DNA of 8,481 nucleotides from Syntrophomonadaceae bacterium (GTDB lineage Bacteria; Bacillota; Syntrophomonadia; Syntrophomonadales; Syntrophomonadaceae). The stretch covers positions 1-8,481 of the forward strand of contig JAAZOA010000299.1 in assembly GCA_012798055.1 (NCBI GenBank), read 5' to 3'. The notes below the pieces were generated by a model. It did not search any database. It was not told the DNA's origin and was given only the letters and a program-made list of their open reading frames with translations. The translations under genes were made by a program, and so were the position numbers. The stretch's first letter is position 1. Every line of letters starts with the position of its first letter. Shown in pieces: positions 1 through 6,285 of this stretch.

Positions 1-7
1 ACAGATT

Positions 8-601
8 TTGCGAGTCATTTCTGGTTCAGCTAAGGGAAAGCGGCTGAAAGCACCGCGGGGCATGGCAACACGACCCATTACCGATCTGATCAAAGGAGCG
101 TTGTTCAGCGTCTGGGGAAGCAGAGTAATCGGTGCCCGATTGTTGGATTTGTTCGCGGGCAGCGGCAGTGTGGGCATAGAAGCCCTCAGCCGCGGAGCCA
201 GGCAGGTTGTGTTTGTTGATAATTCTAGGGAAGCGATCCAAGCTATTAAAGACAATTTGTCCAACTGCCGGTTTTCCCCTGACCTGCCCGTAATTAGGGG
301 CGATGTTGTGCGGGTGTTGCAGACACTTGACCAGCGCCAAGAGAAATTCGATCTGGTCTATCTGGATCCTCCGTTTTCCAACGAGCGTGTTTTCAATCAG
401 GTAATGTCTGCTCTGGCAGATGTTGATATTTTGGCACCAGGAGCGGTTGTCGTAATAAGAGCTCCGCGCAGAAAAGAAATGCCGGATTTTGGAGTTTTGC
501 ACAAGTATCGTCAATCTGAGTATGGGGAGTCATGTCTACACTACTATCGCAGGCAAGAGGAGGATCCAAAAGATGATGGAAATTTTCCGGATATTAGATG
601 A
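8..601 (+). CDS. rsmD: 16S rRNA (guanine966-N2)-methyltransferase RsmD
   Basis: SAM-dependent methyltransferase that methylates G966 of 16S rRNA during 30S assembly in the cytoplasm (family knowledge; YlbH in Bacillus). The 197-residue protein has the family's opening MRVISGSAKGKRLKAP, the RPITD stretch near residue 22, the SAM-binding motif LDLFAGSGSVGIEALSRGA at residues 46-64, the acidic strand end VFVD at 68-71, and the catalytic DPPF at 120-123. Length is close to the usual 180-200. The start is a TTG, chosen because homologues begin MRVI; its ribosome binding site would lie off the window edge, so the start cannot be confirmed and the frame is open at the 5' edge. The last 29 bases overlap the next gene. 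In many Firmicutes coaD follows rsmD, but here it does not. Confidence 0.93.
   Translation: MRVISGSAKGKRLKAPRGMATRPITDLIKGALFSVWGSRVIGARLLDLFAGSGSVGIEALSRGARQVVFVDNSREAIQAIKDNLSNCRFSPDLPVIRGDVVRVLQTLDQRQEKFDLVYLDPPFSNERVFNQVMSALADVDILAPGAVVVIRAPRRKEMPDFGVLHKYRQSEYGESCLHYYRRQEEDPKDDGNFPDIR
557..563 (+). promoter_or_regulatory. Ribosome binding site inside the rsmD end
   Basis: GAGGAGG lies within the last codons of rsmD, nine bases before the ATG at 573. It decides the start of the coiled-coil gene and argues against the longer in-frame reading that begins near 489. Confidence 0.7.
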
Positions 602-1034
602 AATGGAGCTTTTACTCAAGGGGAGCAGGAAGATGCCGCTCTCAGGAGGCAAATCTCTGGTTGAAACTAATCGTTTTCTGGATCGGGTCGATCGCATCCG
701 GGCGATTTTGCCGGAGGAACTTGAAACCGCCAAGTTGCTGCTGGCGGAAAGAGAAAAGATCGTGCACGATGCATTTGCTGAGGCCGATCAATATGTGGAA
801 CAGAGTAAAAACCAGGCTGCTCGGCTGGTAGATGACAGCGAGATCACCCGCAATGCTATGAGCGCTGCCGAGGAAATAATCGCCCAGGGTGAGCAAATAT
901 CGGATCAGATACGTCGCGATGCTGAAGAATATGCTGATGGGGTTTTGAGCCATGTGGAATATGTCCTGCGCAAAGGGTTGGAGGCTGTGGTAGAAGGACG
1001 CGATCAGCTGAAAGCCGATATAGAAACTGATTAA
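573..1034 (+). CDS. Coiled-coil protein, DivIVA/SepIVA-like (function unknown)
   Basis: The 153-residue protein has no signal peptide or membrane segment and is rich in Glu, Ala, Arg and Asp. A short N-terminal module (residues 1-50) carries a helical start (MMEIFRILDEMELLLKG), a MPLSGGKSLV turn and a second helix (FLDRVDRIRAILPEEL). Residues 51-150 look like one long charged coiled coil. Proteins of this layout near rsmD/coaD in Clostridia are often labelled ATPase or ATP synthase subunit H or B, but no P-loop or membrane anchor is visible here, so those names are not supported. The resemblance to the DivIVA/SepIVA division-site family is my inference from layout. The start at 573 was chosen for GAGGAGG at 557-563, nine bases upstream; a second ATG follows at 576. 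Longer in-frame extensions into rsmD lack a binding site. The gene overlaps rsmD by 29 bases, suggesting coupled translation. Confidence 0.75.
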   Translation: MMEIFRILDEMELLLKGSRKMPLSGGKSLVETNRFLDRVDRIRAILPEELETAKLLLAEREKIVHDAFAEADQYVEQSKNQAARLVDDSEITRNAMSAAEEIIAQGEQISDQIRRDAEEYADGVLSHVEYVLRKGLEAVVEGRDQLKADIETD

Positions 1035-1054
1035 AGTGATAGTCTCCTCTCGGG

Positions 1055-1138
1055 CGGGCCCGTAAAGCCGGTCTGCTCCTGTTCGCCTGGAATTTTACGG
1101 GTCCCGAACATAATTTGCCGTTGTCTTGAGCAGACGGC
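1055..1138 (+). promoter_or_regulatory. Interlocked inverted repeats, possible pseudoknot in the patatin gene leader
   Basis: Arm A (1055-1066, CGGGCCCGTAAA) is complementary to 1094-1106 (TTTACGGGTCCCG), giving 12 Watson-Crick pairs with one bulged T at 1102. The loop of that hairpin contains arm B (1071-1078, GTCTGCTC), perfectly complementary to 1128-1135 (GAGCAGAC), extendable by GCC/GGC with one bulge at 1070. This crossing order is an H-type pseudoknot arrangement. A competing local hairpin, 1117-1122 with 1133-1138 (GCCGTT/GACGGC), uses the same downstream strand. No T-run follows, so it is not a simple terminator. It lies between the coiled-coil gene and the patatin gene. I match it to no known riboswitch class. 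The pairing is seen in the sequence; function is inference. Confidence 0.45.
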
Positions 1139-1188
1139 AGGTGAGCTTGAGTGCGGACTGCGGGCCGGAGATGAAGGGAAAAGACAGA

Positions 1189-1986
1189 ATGGCAAAGAAA
1201 CCAAAAATAGCACTGGTATTGGGGGCTGGCAGTGCCAGAGGGCTGGCTCATATTGGAGTTTTGCAGGTGCTGGAGGAAAACCAGATCCCGTTCGATATGA
1301 TCGTTGGCAGCAGTATGGGAGCTATGGTCGGCGGAATCTATGCCAGCGGTGTGGATCTGTATATGCTGGACAAAATGGTGGAGCACATGAATACCCGGAT
1401 GTTGGTGGACCTGGTAGTGCCTAACCTGGGTTTTATTGCCGGTAGAAGGATCAGTGAATTCTTGGATCTATTGACCAAAAAGAAGGATTTCTCCGATTTA
1501 AACCGCCAGTTAATTGTGGTCGCTACTGATCTCATGTCAGGAGAAAGGGCGATTTTGGAGGAGGGGTCGGTAACCGAAGCGATCAGAGCCAGTATTTCCC
1601 TGCCGGGAATCTTCACCCCGGTAAACAAGGACGGCAGATTCCTGGTGGACGGGGCGGTCATCGATCGGCTGCCGGTTCAAGTAGCGCAGGCGCGGGGATC
1701 TGACCTGGTGATAGCGGTCGATGTAACCTTCGGACCGGGGAAAAAGATCGTGATCAATACTGCCATGGATGTGATCCTAACCTCCCTGGAAATAATGGGC
1801 AAGCACCACTTTGATACTGTCTTGCCTCACGCCGACATATTGATACAACCAGAAGTTTCGCACATAAATCCCAAGGAATTCGACCGGTCCCGGGAAATTG
1901 TTGATTTGGGCCGGAGAGCCATGGAAGACAAGCTTGGTGAATTGAAGAGCAGGTTAAAGCAGCTCTCCAGCAGAAAATCGCCGTAA
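1189..1986 (+). CDS. Patatin-like phospholipase family protein (YlbK/RssA-like)
   Basis: Probable serine lipid acyl hydrolase using a Ser-Asp dyad (family knowledge); the physiological substrate is unknown. The 265-residue protein shows the complete patatin set: the oxyanion-hole loop GAGSARG at residues 12-18 followed by LAHIGVL, the nucleophile elbow GSSMG at 40-44 (Ser42), and the DGA motif at 154-156 (Asp154) in FLVDGAVIDRLPV. No signal peptide or clear membrane helix is visible, so it is likely cytoplasmic or peripheral to the membrane. The C-terminus is charged and helical. The start at 1189 (MAKKPKIALVLGAG) was chosen because the conserved domain begins at once and a weak AAGGGA precedes it by about ten bases; an in-frame ATG at 1171 would add six residues. 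Bacillus YlbK belongs to the same family and also lies near rsmD and ylbM. Its end faces the end of tmcAL only 23 bases away. Confidence 0.9.
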   Translation: MAKKPKIALVLGAGSARGLAHIGVLQVLEENQIPFDMIVGSSMGAMVGGIYASGVDLYMLDKMVEHMNTRMLVDLVVPNLGFIAGRRISEFLDLLTKKKDFSDLNRQLIVVATDLMSGERAILEEGSVTEAIRASISLPGIFTPVNKDGRFLVDGAVIDRLPVQVAQARGSDLVIAVDVTFGPGKKIVINTAMDVILTSLEIMGKHHFDTVLPHADILIQPEVSHINPKEFDRSREIVDLGRRAMEDKLGELKSRLKQLSSRKSP

Positions 1987-2009
1987 CATGAGTGACGAGC
2001 AGTGTCCGT

Positions 2010-3275
2010 TTAACTGTGATCACCCAAGATAATTGGGGAGGTGGTGAAATCCTGGGATCCAACCCGGGCAGTTGAACAAGGATATAGCAATGTATATATA
2101 TCAGTAGCTTGAACATCCAGTTGCAGCATGCCTCGCGCCCGGGGATCATCGATGTCCTGGCTCGCGGCCTTTACTTCACTGCCCCGGTTCAACAACCTGA
2201 GCGACGATTTATTTTTGATCTCTTGCAGGATTTTACGACCTTTTGTAGAAGAACCTAAGATGTGCAAATACTGTGGTCCAACCTGGTCAAAGCCCAGCAT
2301 TTGCTTGGATTCTATGTTTAATAGAATATAGAGCAAAAGGCGGTTGATGCGGGTAGAACTGTAGCGTTTGGATTTAATGGATCGCGTGAGTTCTGTCATG
2401 CTGCCACTCAAGTTGGCTGCTTCTTGGATCCGATTTTCCAGGCCTTCTGATATTTCGTAGATTCGGCTCAAGCGTTCTTTGGGAGTGGTCCTGAGTATTG
2501 ATAGGATCGCAGATCCAAGGCCATCTACATAATTGGGCGCTCGGCCAGCCTCGATCTCCTGGCGAAGCAAGTTGAAAGCACTGGCTGGCATGGCATCAGC
2601 CAGTCTGCCGTCGGCAGGGTGAGCACGCAAATACTGCCGGATTGCGGAGGCACTGGCATAGGATGACATTTCGCTACTATTGTATCCCGGTCCACGGCGT
2701 GGGATGGTGATGGGCAGCAGTGAGGCAGGTGCAAGGCACAAAGCGCGGAGGTATTCCAAGGCCAGGATATTGTTCGGTTGCAGCAGTATGCTGTCTAGAG
2801 CATCGATTTCCGCACCCATGATAGTATGGACGGCTTTGGCCCGGGCAGCCGGGAAACTGAGGCCCTGAGCCAGATAGTCTTTAAGTTGGATTTTATATGC
2901 CTGAGGCTCGTAGGCCAACAGCCTGGCAATAGTCTGCAGGGTTGACAATCGGCCTAATTCGCTGCCAAAAGCCAGGTGAGTTACCACACCGGTGCGGGAA
3001 AGGAGCTCGATTCCTCCACGCGCGAAGTAAAAAGCGCTGCGCACCGCCGAGGAAAAGGGTAGTTCCACAACCAGGTCAACTCCGGCTTCCAGAGCCATTC
3101 GGGCTCGGACCCATTTATTGCATATGGCGGCCTCTCCTCTTTGTACGAAGTTGCCGCTCATAGCACAGATAATGGCCGAAAAATCGCCCATCTTGCGTGC
3201 CTGGTCGATAAAATAGCAGTGGCCGTTGTGGAGAGGGTTGAATTCAGCTATTATGCCTAGGACTGGCGTATGCAC
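2010..3275 (-). CDS. tmcAL: tRNA(Met) cytidine acetate ligase TmcAL (YlbM)
   Basis: TmcAL activates acetate with ATP to acetyl-AMP and transfers the acetyl group to the wobble cytidine (C34) of elongator tRNA-Met, forming N4-acetylcytidine (family knowledge from Bacillus YlbM). The 421-residue protein opens with LGIIAEFNPLHNGH, holding the HxGH-type nucleotidyltransferase motif HNGH at residues 16-19. It continues with MSGNFVQRGE at 39-48, GVDLVVELPF at 65-74, FGSE at 103-106, QPNNILALEYLRAL near 166-179, GPGYNSSEM at 195-203 and SASAIR at 208-213, and ends in a basic helical domain (TRINRLLLYILL). Length fits the family (about 400-415). The start is GTG; an in-frame stop lies just upstream and no other start fits. 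Its AAAGGGG sits only two bases before the GTG, which is unusually close. It diverges from pta across a 136-base control region, which is notable because its substrate acetate is the product of pta-ackA. Confidence 0.93.
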   Translation of the reverse strand: MHTPVLGIIAEFNPLHNGHCYFIDQARKMGDFSAIICAMSGNFVQRGEAAICNKWVRARMALEAGVDLVVELPFSSAVRSAFYFARGGIELLSRTGVVTHLAFGSELGRLSTLQTIARLLAYEPQAYKIQLKDYLAQGLSFPAARAKAVHTIMGAEIDALDSILLQPNNILALEYLRALCLAPASLLPITIPRRGPGYNSSEMSSYASASAIRQYLRAHPADGRLADAMPASAFNLLRQEIEAGRAPNYVDGLGSAILSILRTTPKERLSRIYEISEGLENRIQEAANLSGSMTELTRSIKSKRYSSTRINRLLLYILLNIESKQMLGFDQVGPQYLHILGSSTKGRKILQEIKNKSSLRLLNRGSEVKAASQDIDDPRARGMLQLDVQATDIYTLLYPCSTARVGSQDFTTSPIILGDHS

Positions 3276-3308
3276 TTCCCCTTTACTGATTTATTGTTGA
3301 CACCCAAA

Positions 3309-3317
3309 ATAGTAGCA
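3309..3317 (-). promoter_or_regulatory. Candidate extended -10 element for tmcAL
   Basis: Read on the minus strand this is TGCTACTAT, that is TGN followed by a 4/6 match to TATAAT, about 34 bases upstream of the tmcAL GTG. No good -35 is seen at the usual distance; that position falls in the palindrome at 3330-3350. Inference from sequence only. Confidence 0.35.
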
Positions 3318-3320
3318 TAA

Positions 3321-3351
3321 TTGAGAACTTTATCACATGGCTTGTGATAAT
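3321..3351 (+). promoter_or_regulatory. Candidate sigma-A promoter for pta-ackA
   Basis: TTGAGA (3321-3326) and GATAAT (3346-3351) are separated by 19 bases, and the -10 is preceded by TGT, making an extended -10 that could offset the long spacer. Transcription would begin near 3357-3358. A consensus TTGACA at 3297-3302 also exists, but the nearest -10-like CATAAT (3316-3321) is only 13 bases away. Confidence 0.45.
3330..3350. promoter_or_regulatory. Perfect 21-bp palindrome, likely operator between tmcAL and pta
   Basis: TTATCACA (3330-3337) and TGTGATAA (3343-3350) are exact reverse complements around a five-base centre. The right arm overlaps the proposed pta -10, and the left arm lies where the -35 of the proposed tmcAL promoter would be, so one bound protein could affect both directions. 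The half-sites resemble Rex or CRP words in reversed polarity (TCACA before TGTGA), so I do not assign a regulator. The palindrome is seen directly; the operator role is inferred. Confidence 0.55.
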
Positions 3352-3356
3352 AATAA

Positions 3357-3387
3357 CCGCATAGGACTGTAAAGAGCAGTCTAGCGG
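3357..3387 (+). promoter_or_regulatory. Stem-loop at the predicted 5' end of the pta message
   Basis: Positions 3357-3369 pair with 3377-3387 to give 11 base pairs with single-base bulges at 3361 and 3365, and a seven-base loop, TAAAGAG. No T-run follows, so it is not a terminator. It starts at or next to the transcription start predicted from the promoter at 3321-3351 and ends 11 bases before the ribosome binding site at 3399. A 5'-terminal stem-loop can protect mRNA from 5'-end-dependent decay; that role here is inference. Confidence 0.45.
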
Positions 3388-3411
3388 TGGAAAAAAAAGG
3401 GAGGTTAGGAA

Positions 3412-4404
3412 ATGAGTTTATTGGCAGAAATCAAAGAAAAGGCAGCGAAAAAGGGTAAGACTATTGTTCTCCCCGAGGGTACGGAGAAGAGGACCTTGTT
3501 GGCTATCAAGGACATTGTGGCCCAAAAAATAGCTAATCCGATCATTCTGGGTGACGAGAGTGAAATCAGAGCAGCGGCTAGCGATGCAGGCGCTGATCTA
3601 AGCGGAGCAGAAATAGTCGATCCTGCGAAAGCGGCTTTTTTTGACGATTATGTTCAGGCCTTCTATGAAATGCGCAAGAGTAAAGGGTTGACCCTGGACC
3701 AGGCTAAAGCCAGTATGCTGGATCCCCTTTTCTTTGCATCCATGATGGTAAAAATGGGCAAAGCTGACGGGGAAGTAGCCGGAGCCGAGAATACTACCGG
3801 CAACGTACTGCGGCCCGCCTTGCAGATCATCAAGACAGCCCCTGGCATTTCCGCCGTTTCAGGTTCCTTTATCATGATAGTCCCCAACTGCGAATACGGA
3901 TACAATGGTATTCTGGTATTTGCCGATTGTGCTGTTACCCCTATGCCTACAGCTGAAAACCTGGCCGAATTCGCCAAAGCTTCGGCTCAGACAGCAGTGA
4001 CACTCTGTGGCATGCCTGAACCCAAGATAGGAATGCTGTCCTTCTCAACCAAGGGAAGCGCAAGCCACGAGGTAGTTGATAAAGTAGCCAAAGCTACCGC
4101 CATTGCCAAAGAGCGCTTTCCCGAACTCAAGGTTGACGGTGAGTTCCAGGCTGATGCGGCGCTGGTGCCCAGTGTCGGCGCTTCCAAAGCTCCGGGCAGC
4201 CCGGTGGCAGGACAATGTAATGTCCTCATATTCCCCGATTTACAGGCAGGCAACATCGGCTACAAATTAGTGCAGAGATTTGCCAAGGCCGAAGCAATCG
4301 GACCTATCCTGCAGGGCATCGACAAACCGGTCAATGACCTGTCCAGGGGCTGCAGCGTCGAGGACATAGTCAATGTGGTAGCTATGACTGCAGTTAGAGC
4401 TTAG
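3412..4404 (+). CDS. pta: Phosphate acetyltransferase
   Basis: Interconverts acetyl-CoA plus phosphate with acetyl phosphate plus CoA in the cytoplasm, the first step of acetate formation (family knowledge). The 330-residue protein is the short single-domain type without the long N-terminal regulatory region of enterobacterial Pta. Visible family blocks are GKTIVLPEGTEKRTL near residues 15-29, ADGEVAGAENTTGNVLRPAL at 118-137, DGEFQADAAL at 242-251, CNVLIFPDLQAGNIGYKLVQ at 269-288, and the active-site stretch GPILQGIDKPVNDLSRGCS at 297-315 with Arg312. The start at 3412 has GGGAGG seven bases upstream (3399-3404). It is followed 66 bases later by ackA with no terminator between, so the two form an operon. 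Regulation may act through the upstream palindrome and leader stem-loop. Confidence 0.97.
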   Translation: MSLLAEIKEKAAKKGKTIVLPEGTEKRTLLAIKDIVAQKIANPIILGDESEIRAAASDAGADLSGAEIVDPAKAAFFDDYVQAFYEMRKSKGLTLDQAKASMLDPLFFASMMVKMGKADGEVAGAENTTGNVLRPALQIIKTAPGISAVSGSFIMIVPNCEYGYNGILVFADCAVTPMPTAENLAEFAKASAQTAVTLCGMPEPKIGMLSFSTKGSASHEVVDKVAKATAIAKERFPELKVDGEFQADAALVPSVGASKAPGSPVAGQCNVLIFPDLQAGNIGYKLVQRFAKAEAIGPILQGIDKPVNDLSRGCSVEDIVNVVAMTAVRA

Positions 4405-4454
4405 ACTTATTGTCTGGCTTGATGCTAAAAGAAAAAACAATCTCTAAAAGAATG

Positions 4455-4474
4455 AAGGAGGAATCATGAAATGA
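4455..4474 (+). promoter_or_regulatory. ackA ribosome binding site with a two-codon ORF overlapping the start
   Basis: AAGGAGG (4455-4461) precedes two ATGs. The first, at 4466, reads ATG-AAA-TGA and stops across the second ATG at 4471, which is the true ackA start with nine-base spacing. Initiation at 4466 (four-base spacing) would produce a dipeptide and could either waste ribosomes or re-feed them to ackA. The pattern is seen directly; an effect is inference. Confidence 0.4.
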
Positions 4475-5664
4475 AGGTTCTAGTAGTAAACGCCGGCAGC
4501 TCATCCATCAAGTATCAGGTATTTGATATGACCGATGAATCGGTGCTGGCCAAAGGTCTGGTCGACCGTGTCGGCATCCCCGGAACTACCCTGAAGCACG
4601 AACCGGCTGGCAAAGACGATGTCCTTATCAAAAAAGACCTGCCCAATCATACCGAGGGGATGAAGCTGGTTCTGGAAGTTCTTATCAACGAAGAATATGG
4701 CTGTATGAAGAGCATGGACGAAGTTGGAGCAGTAGGACACCGCGTGGTGCATGGCGGTGAAGATTTCGCTGCTTCAGTTGTTATCAACGACAAGGTCAAG
4801 AAAGTAATCCGGGACTGCTTCGACGTGGCCCCGCTCCACAATCCGCCCAACCTGATGGGCATCGAAGCCTGCCAGGAACTGATGCCGAATGTACCTCATG
4901 TAGCTGTTTTCGACACTGCTTTCCACCAGACTATGACTGCCGGAAACTTCATGTATGCCTTGCCCTATGATGTTTATGAGAAATATAAAGTGAGAAGATA
5001 CGGCTTCCACGGCACCTCCCATTTCTATGTTTCCCACCGGGCCGCTGATATGCTTGGCAAACCCTACGCTGACTGCAAGATTGTCACCCTCCATCTGGGC
5101 AACGGAGCCAGCATGGCTGCCATCAAAGATGGAAGAGTCATAGATACTTCCATGGGCTTCACTCCTCTGGAGGGGTTGGTTATGGGGACCCGCTCCGGCG
5201 ACATTGATCCGGCAATAGTGTTCTTCCTCATGGAAAAACTAAACATGGATGCTTCCGAAGCCAACAACTACTTCAACAAGAAGTCAGGCTTGCTGGGCTT
5301 GTCCGGTGTATCCAATGACCTGCGCGACATCCTGGAAGCTGCCGATGCCGGCAATGAGAGAGCTCAGTTGGCCCTGGACGTATATTACAACAAGATCAAA
5401 GGGTACATCGGCAACTACATCGCCAAGCTGAACGGCTGTGACTGCCTGGTCTTTACAGCCGGGGTTGGCGAAAATGGTATCGACGTACGCGAGAACATCT
5501 GTAAGGACCTGGATGCTCTGGGCATAAAGATGGATGCAGCCAAGAACAAGGTCAGAGGCAAGGAAGTCGATGTAGCTGCTGATGATTCCAAGGTCAGAAT
5601 CTTCATCATTCCCACCAATGAAGAGCTGGTAATAGCCCGTGACACTTACGGATTGGCAAAATAA
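4471..5664 (+). CDS. ackA: Acetate kinase
   Basis: Transfers phosphate between acetyl phosphate and ADP, giving acetate and ATP (reversible), by the ASKHA fold (family knowledge). The 397-residue protein matches the family length, and its key residues fall at the same numbers as in the well-studied Methanosarcina enzyme: Asn7 in VVNAGSSSIKYQV, Arg91 in HRVVHGGE, Asp148 in VFDTAFHQT, His180 in YGFHGTSH, Arg241 in MGTRSGDIDP and Glu384 in TNEELVIARD. The nucleotide-binding LGNGAS is at 209-214. Nothing is missing, so it should be active. It is the second gene of the pta operon and ends 16 bases before a strong terminator. In a fatty-acid-oxidising anaerobe this would be a major substrate-level ATP step; that physiological setting is inferred. 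Confidence 0.98.
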   Translation: MKVLVVNAGSSSIKYQVFDMTDESVLAKGLVDRVGIPGTTLKHEPAGKDDVLIKKDLPNHTEGMKLVLEVLINEEYGCMKSMDEVGAVGHRVVHGGEDFAASVVINDKVKKVIRDCFDVAPLHNPPNLMGIEACQELMPNVPHVAVFDTAFHQTMTAGNFMYALPYDVYEKYKVRRYGFHGTSHFYVSHRAADMLGKPYADCKIVTLHLGNGASMAAIKDGRVIDTSMGFTPLEGLVMGTRSGDIDPAIVFFLMEKLNMDASEANNYFNKKSGLLGLSGVSNDLRDILEAADAGNERAQLALDVYYNKIKGYIGNYIAKLNGCDCLVFTAGVGENGIDVRENICKDLDALGIKMDAAKNKVRGKEVDVAADDSKVRIFIIPTNEELVIARDTYGLAK

Positions 5665-5680
5665 ATAGACGACTTCTCAT

Positions 5681-5705
5681 AGCGGGAGCTTGCTCCCGCT
5701 TTTTT
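5681..5705 (+). terminator. Rho-independent terminator after ackA
   Basis: AGCGGGAGC (5681-5689) and GCTCCCGCT (5692-5700) are perfect complements with a tight TT centre (in practice a CTTG tetraloop), followed directly by TTTTT at 5701-5705. It closes the pta-ackA operon. Confidence 0.93.
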
Positions 5706-5713
5706 ATTTAGCG

Positions 5714-5743
5714 TTGCAGTCGATACGATCAGAAAAATATAAA
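5714..5743 (+). promoter_or_regulatory. Weak candidate promoter for mobB
   Basis: TTGCAG (5714-5719) and TATAAA (5738-5743) are 18 bases apart, just after the ackA terminator. The -10 is good (5/6), the -35 poor (3/6). A promoter is expected here because the terminator should isolate mobB. Confidence 0.35.
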
Positions 5744-5805
5744 ATTTTCGCTTGGGCCATAAGCCGCTGACAATGTCAGTCAGGAGCAGAGAGCGAGGTT
5801 TATTG

Positions 5806-6285
5806 ATGACGAGGTTTGTGCTTTTAGTAGGTTACTCTGATTCAGGAAAGACTACCCTCATGACCAGTCTTATTCGCATCATAAAAAATCGGGGTTATAA
5901 AGTGGCTGCCGTTAAGCATGCTGCACACAAATATAGCATGGATAGGCCAGGGACGGATTCCTGGCAGTATGCCGAAGCTGGAGCAGATCAAACCATAGTT
6001 GTGGGTCCCGAGTCCTATAACATTACAGTTCGCACTAATCACCCCCCCTGCTTGGCTGAGATTTTGGAACAAGTCAAAGATGTAGACATAGCATTGGTGG
6101 AAGGCTTCAAAAATGAACCAGGGCCCAAGATCGAGATATACCGTTTCGGACATTCGCCAGGAAGGCTGCCAGCCAATGATGATATTATAGCTGTTGTCAG
6201 CGATGTGCAGCTGGAAGGTGACCTGAAGCAATTTAGGTTCTCACAGCATGAAGATCTGGCGGACTTCATACTAAATCAACCGTAA
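5806..6285 (+). CDS. mobB: Molybdopterin-guanine dinucleotide biosynthesis adaptor MobB
   Basis: MobB is a GTP-binding P-loop protein that assists MobA in attaching GMP to molybdopterin for Mo- or W-bis-MGD enzymes such as formate dehydrogenase (family knowledge). The 159-residue protein has the Walker A motif GYSDSGKTT at residues 9-17, AVKHAAHKY at 35-43, DRPGTDSWQYAEAGA at 46-60, the characteristic LVEGFK at 97-102 followed by GPKIEIYR, and VVSD at 130-133. Length is typical. The start at 5806 was chosen because the P-loop strand begins at once (MTRFVLLVGY) and GAGG lies seven bases upstream; an in-frame ATG at 5773 would add 11 unconserved residues. No other molybdenum-cofactor gene is adjacent, so it stands alone between a terminator and a ferritin-like gene. 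Confidence 0.92.
   Translation: MTRFVLLVGYSDSGKTTLMTSLIRIIKNRGYKVAAVKHAAHKYSMDRPGTDSWQYAEAGADQTIVVGPESYNITVRTNHPPCLAEILEQVKDVDIALVEGFKNEPGPKIEIYRFGHSPGRLPANDDIIAVVSDVQLEGDLKQFRFSQHEDLADFILNQP

Noticed and set aside
26..514. 162-codon minus-strand open frame inside rsmD
   Set aside because: It lies fully opposite the conserved methyltransferase motifs, and its composition (rich in Cys, His, Gln and Ser) is that of an antisense shadow.
1126..1188. Upstream TTG or ATG start extending the patatin protein
   Set aside because: The added residues are not patatin-like, the TTG at 1126 lies within the pairing region at 1117-1138, and the conserved domain begins right after the ATG at 1189.
856..1386. 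Long minus-strand open frame across the coiled-coil/patatin junction
   Set aside because: It crosses two genes and their gap, resembles no protein family, has no good ribosome binding site, and lies opposite clearly conserved coding sequence.
3297..3321. Consensus TTGACA with CATAAT as the pta promoter
   Set aside because: The spacer is only 13 bases, too short for sigma-A; the 3321-3351 pair is more plausible.
3330..3350. CRP, Rex or CcpA (cre) site
   Set aside because: The half-sites have reversed polarity relative to CRP and Rex (TCACA precedes TGTGA), and the cre core is absent, so the palindrome is reported without a named regulator.
3357..3387. Terminator or known riboswitch before pta
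   Set aside because: No T-run follows the stem on the plus strand, and the short element shows no recognisable aptamer core.
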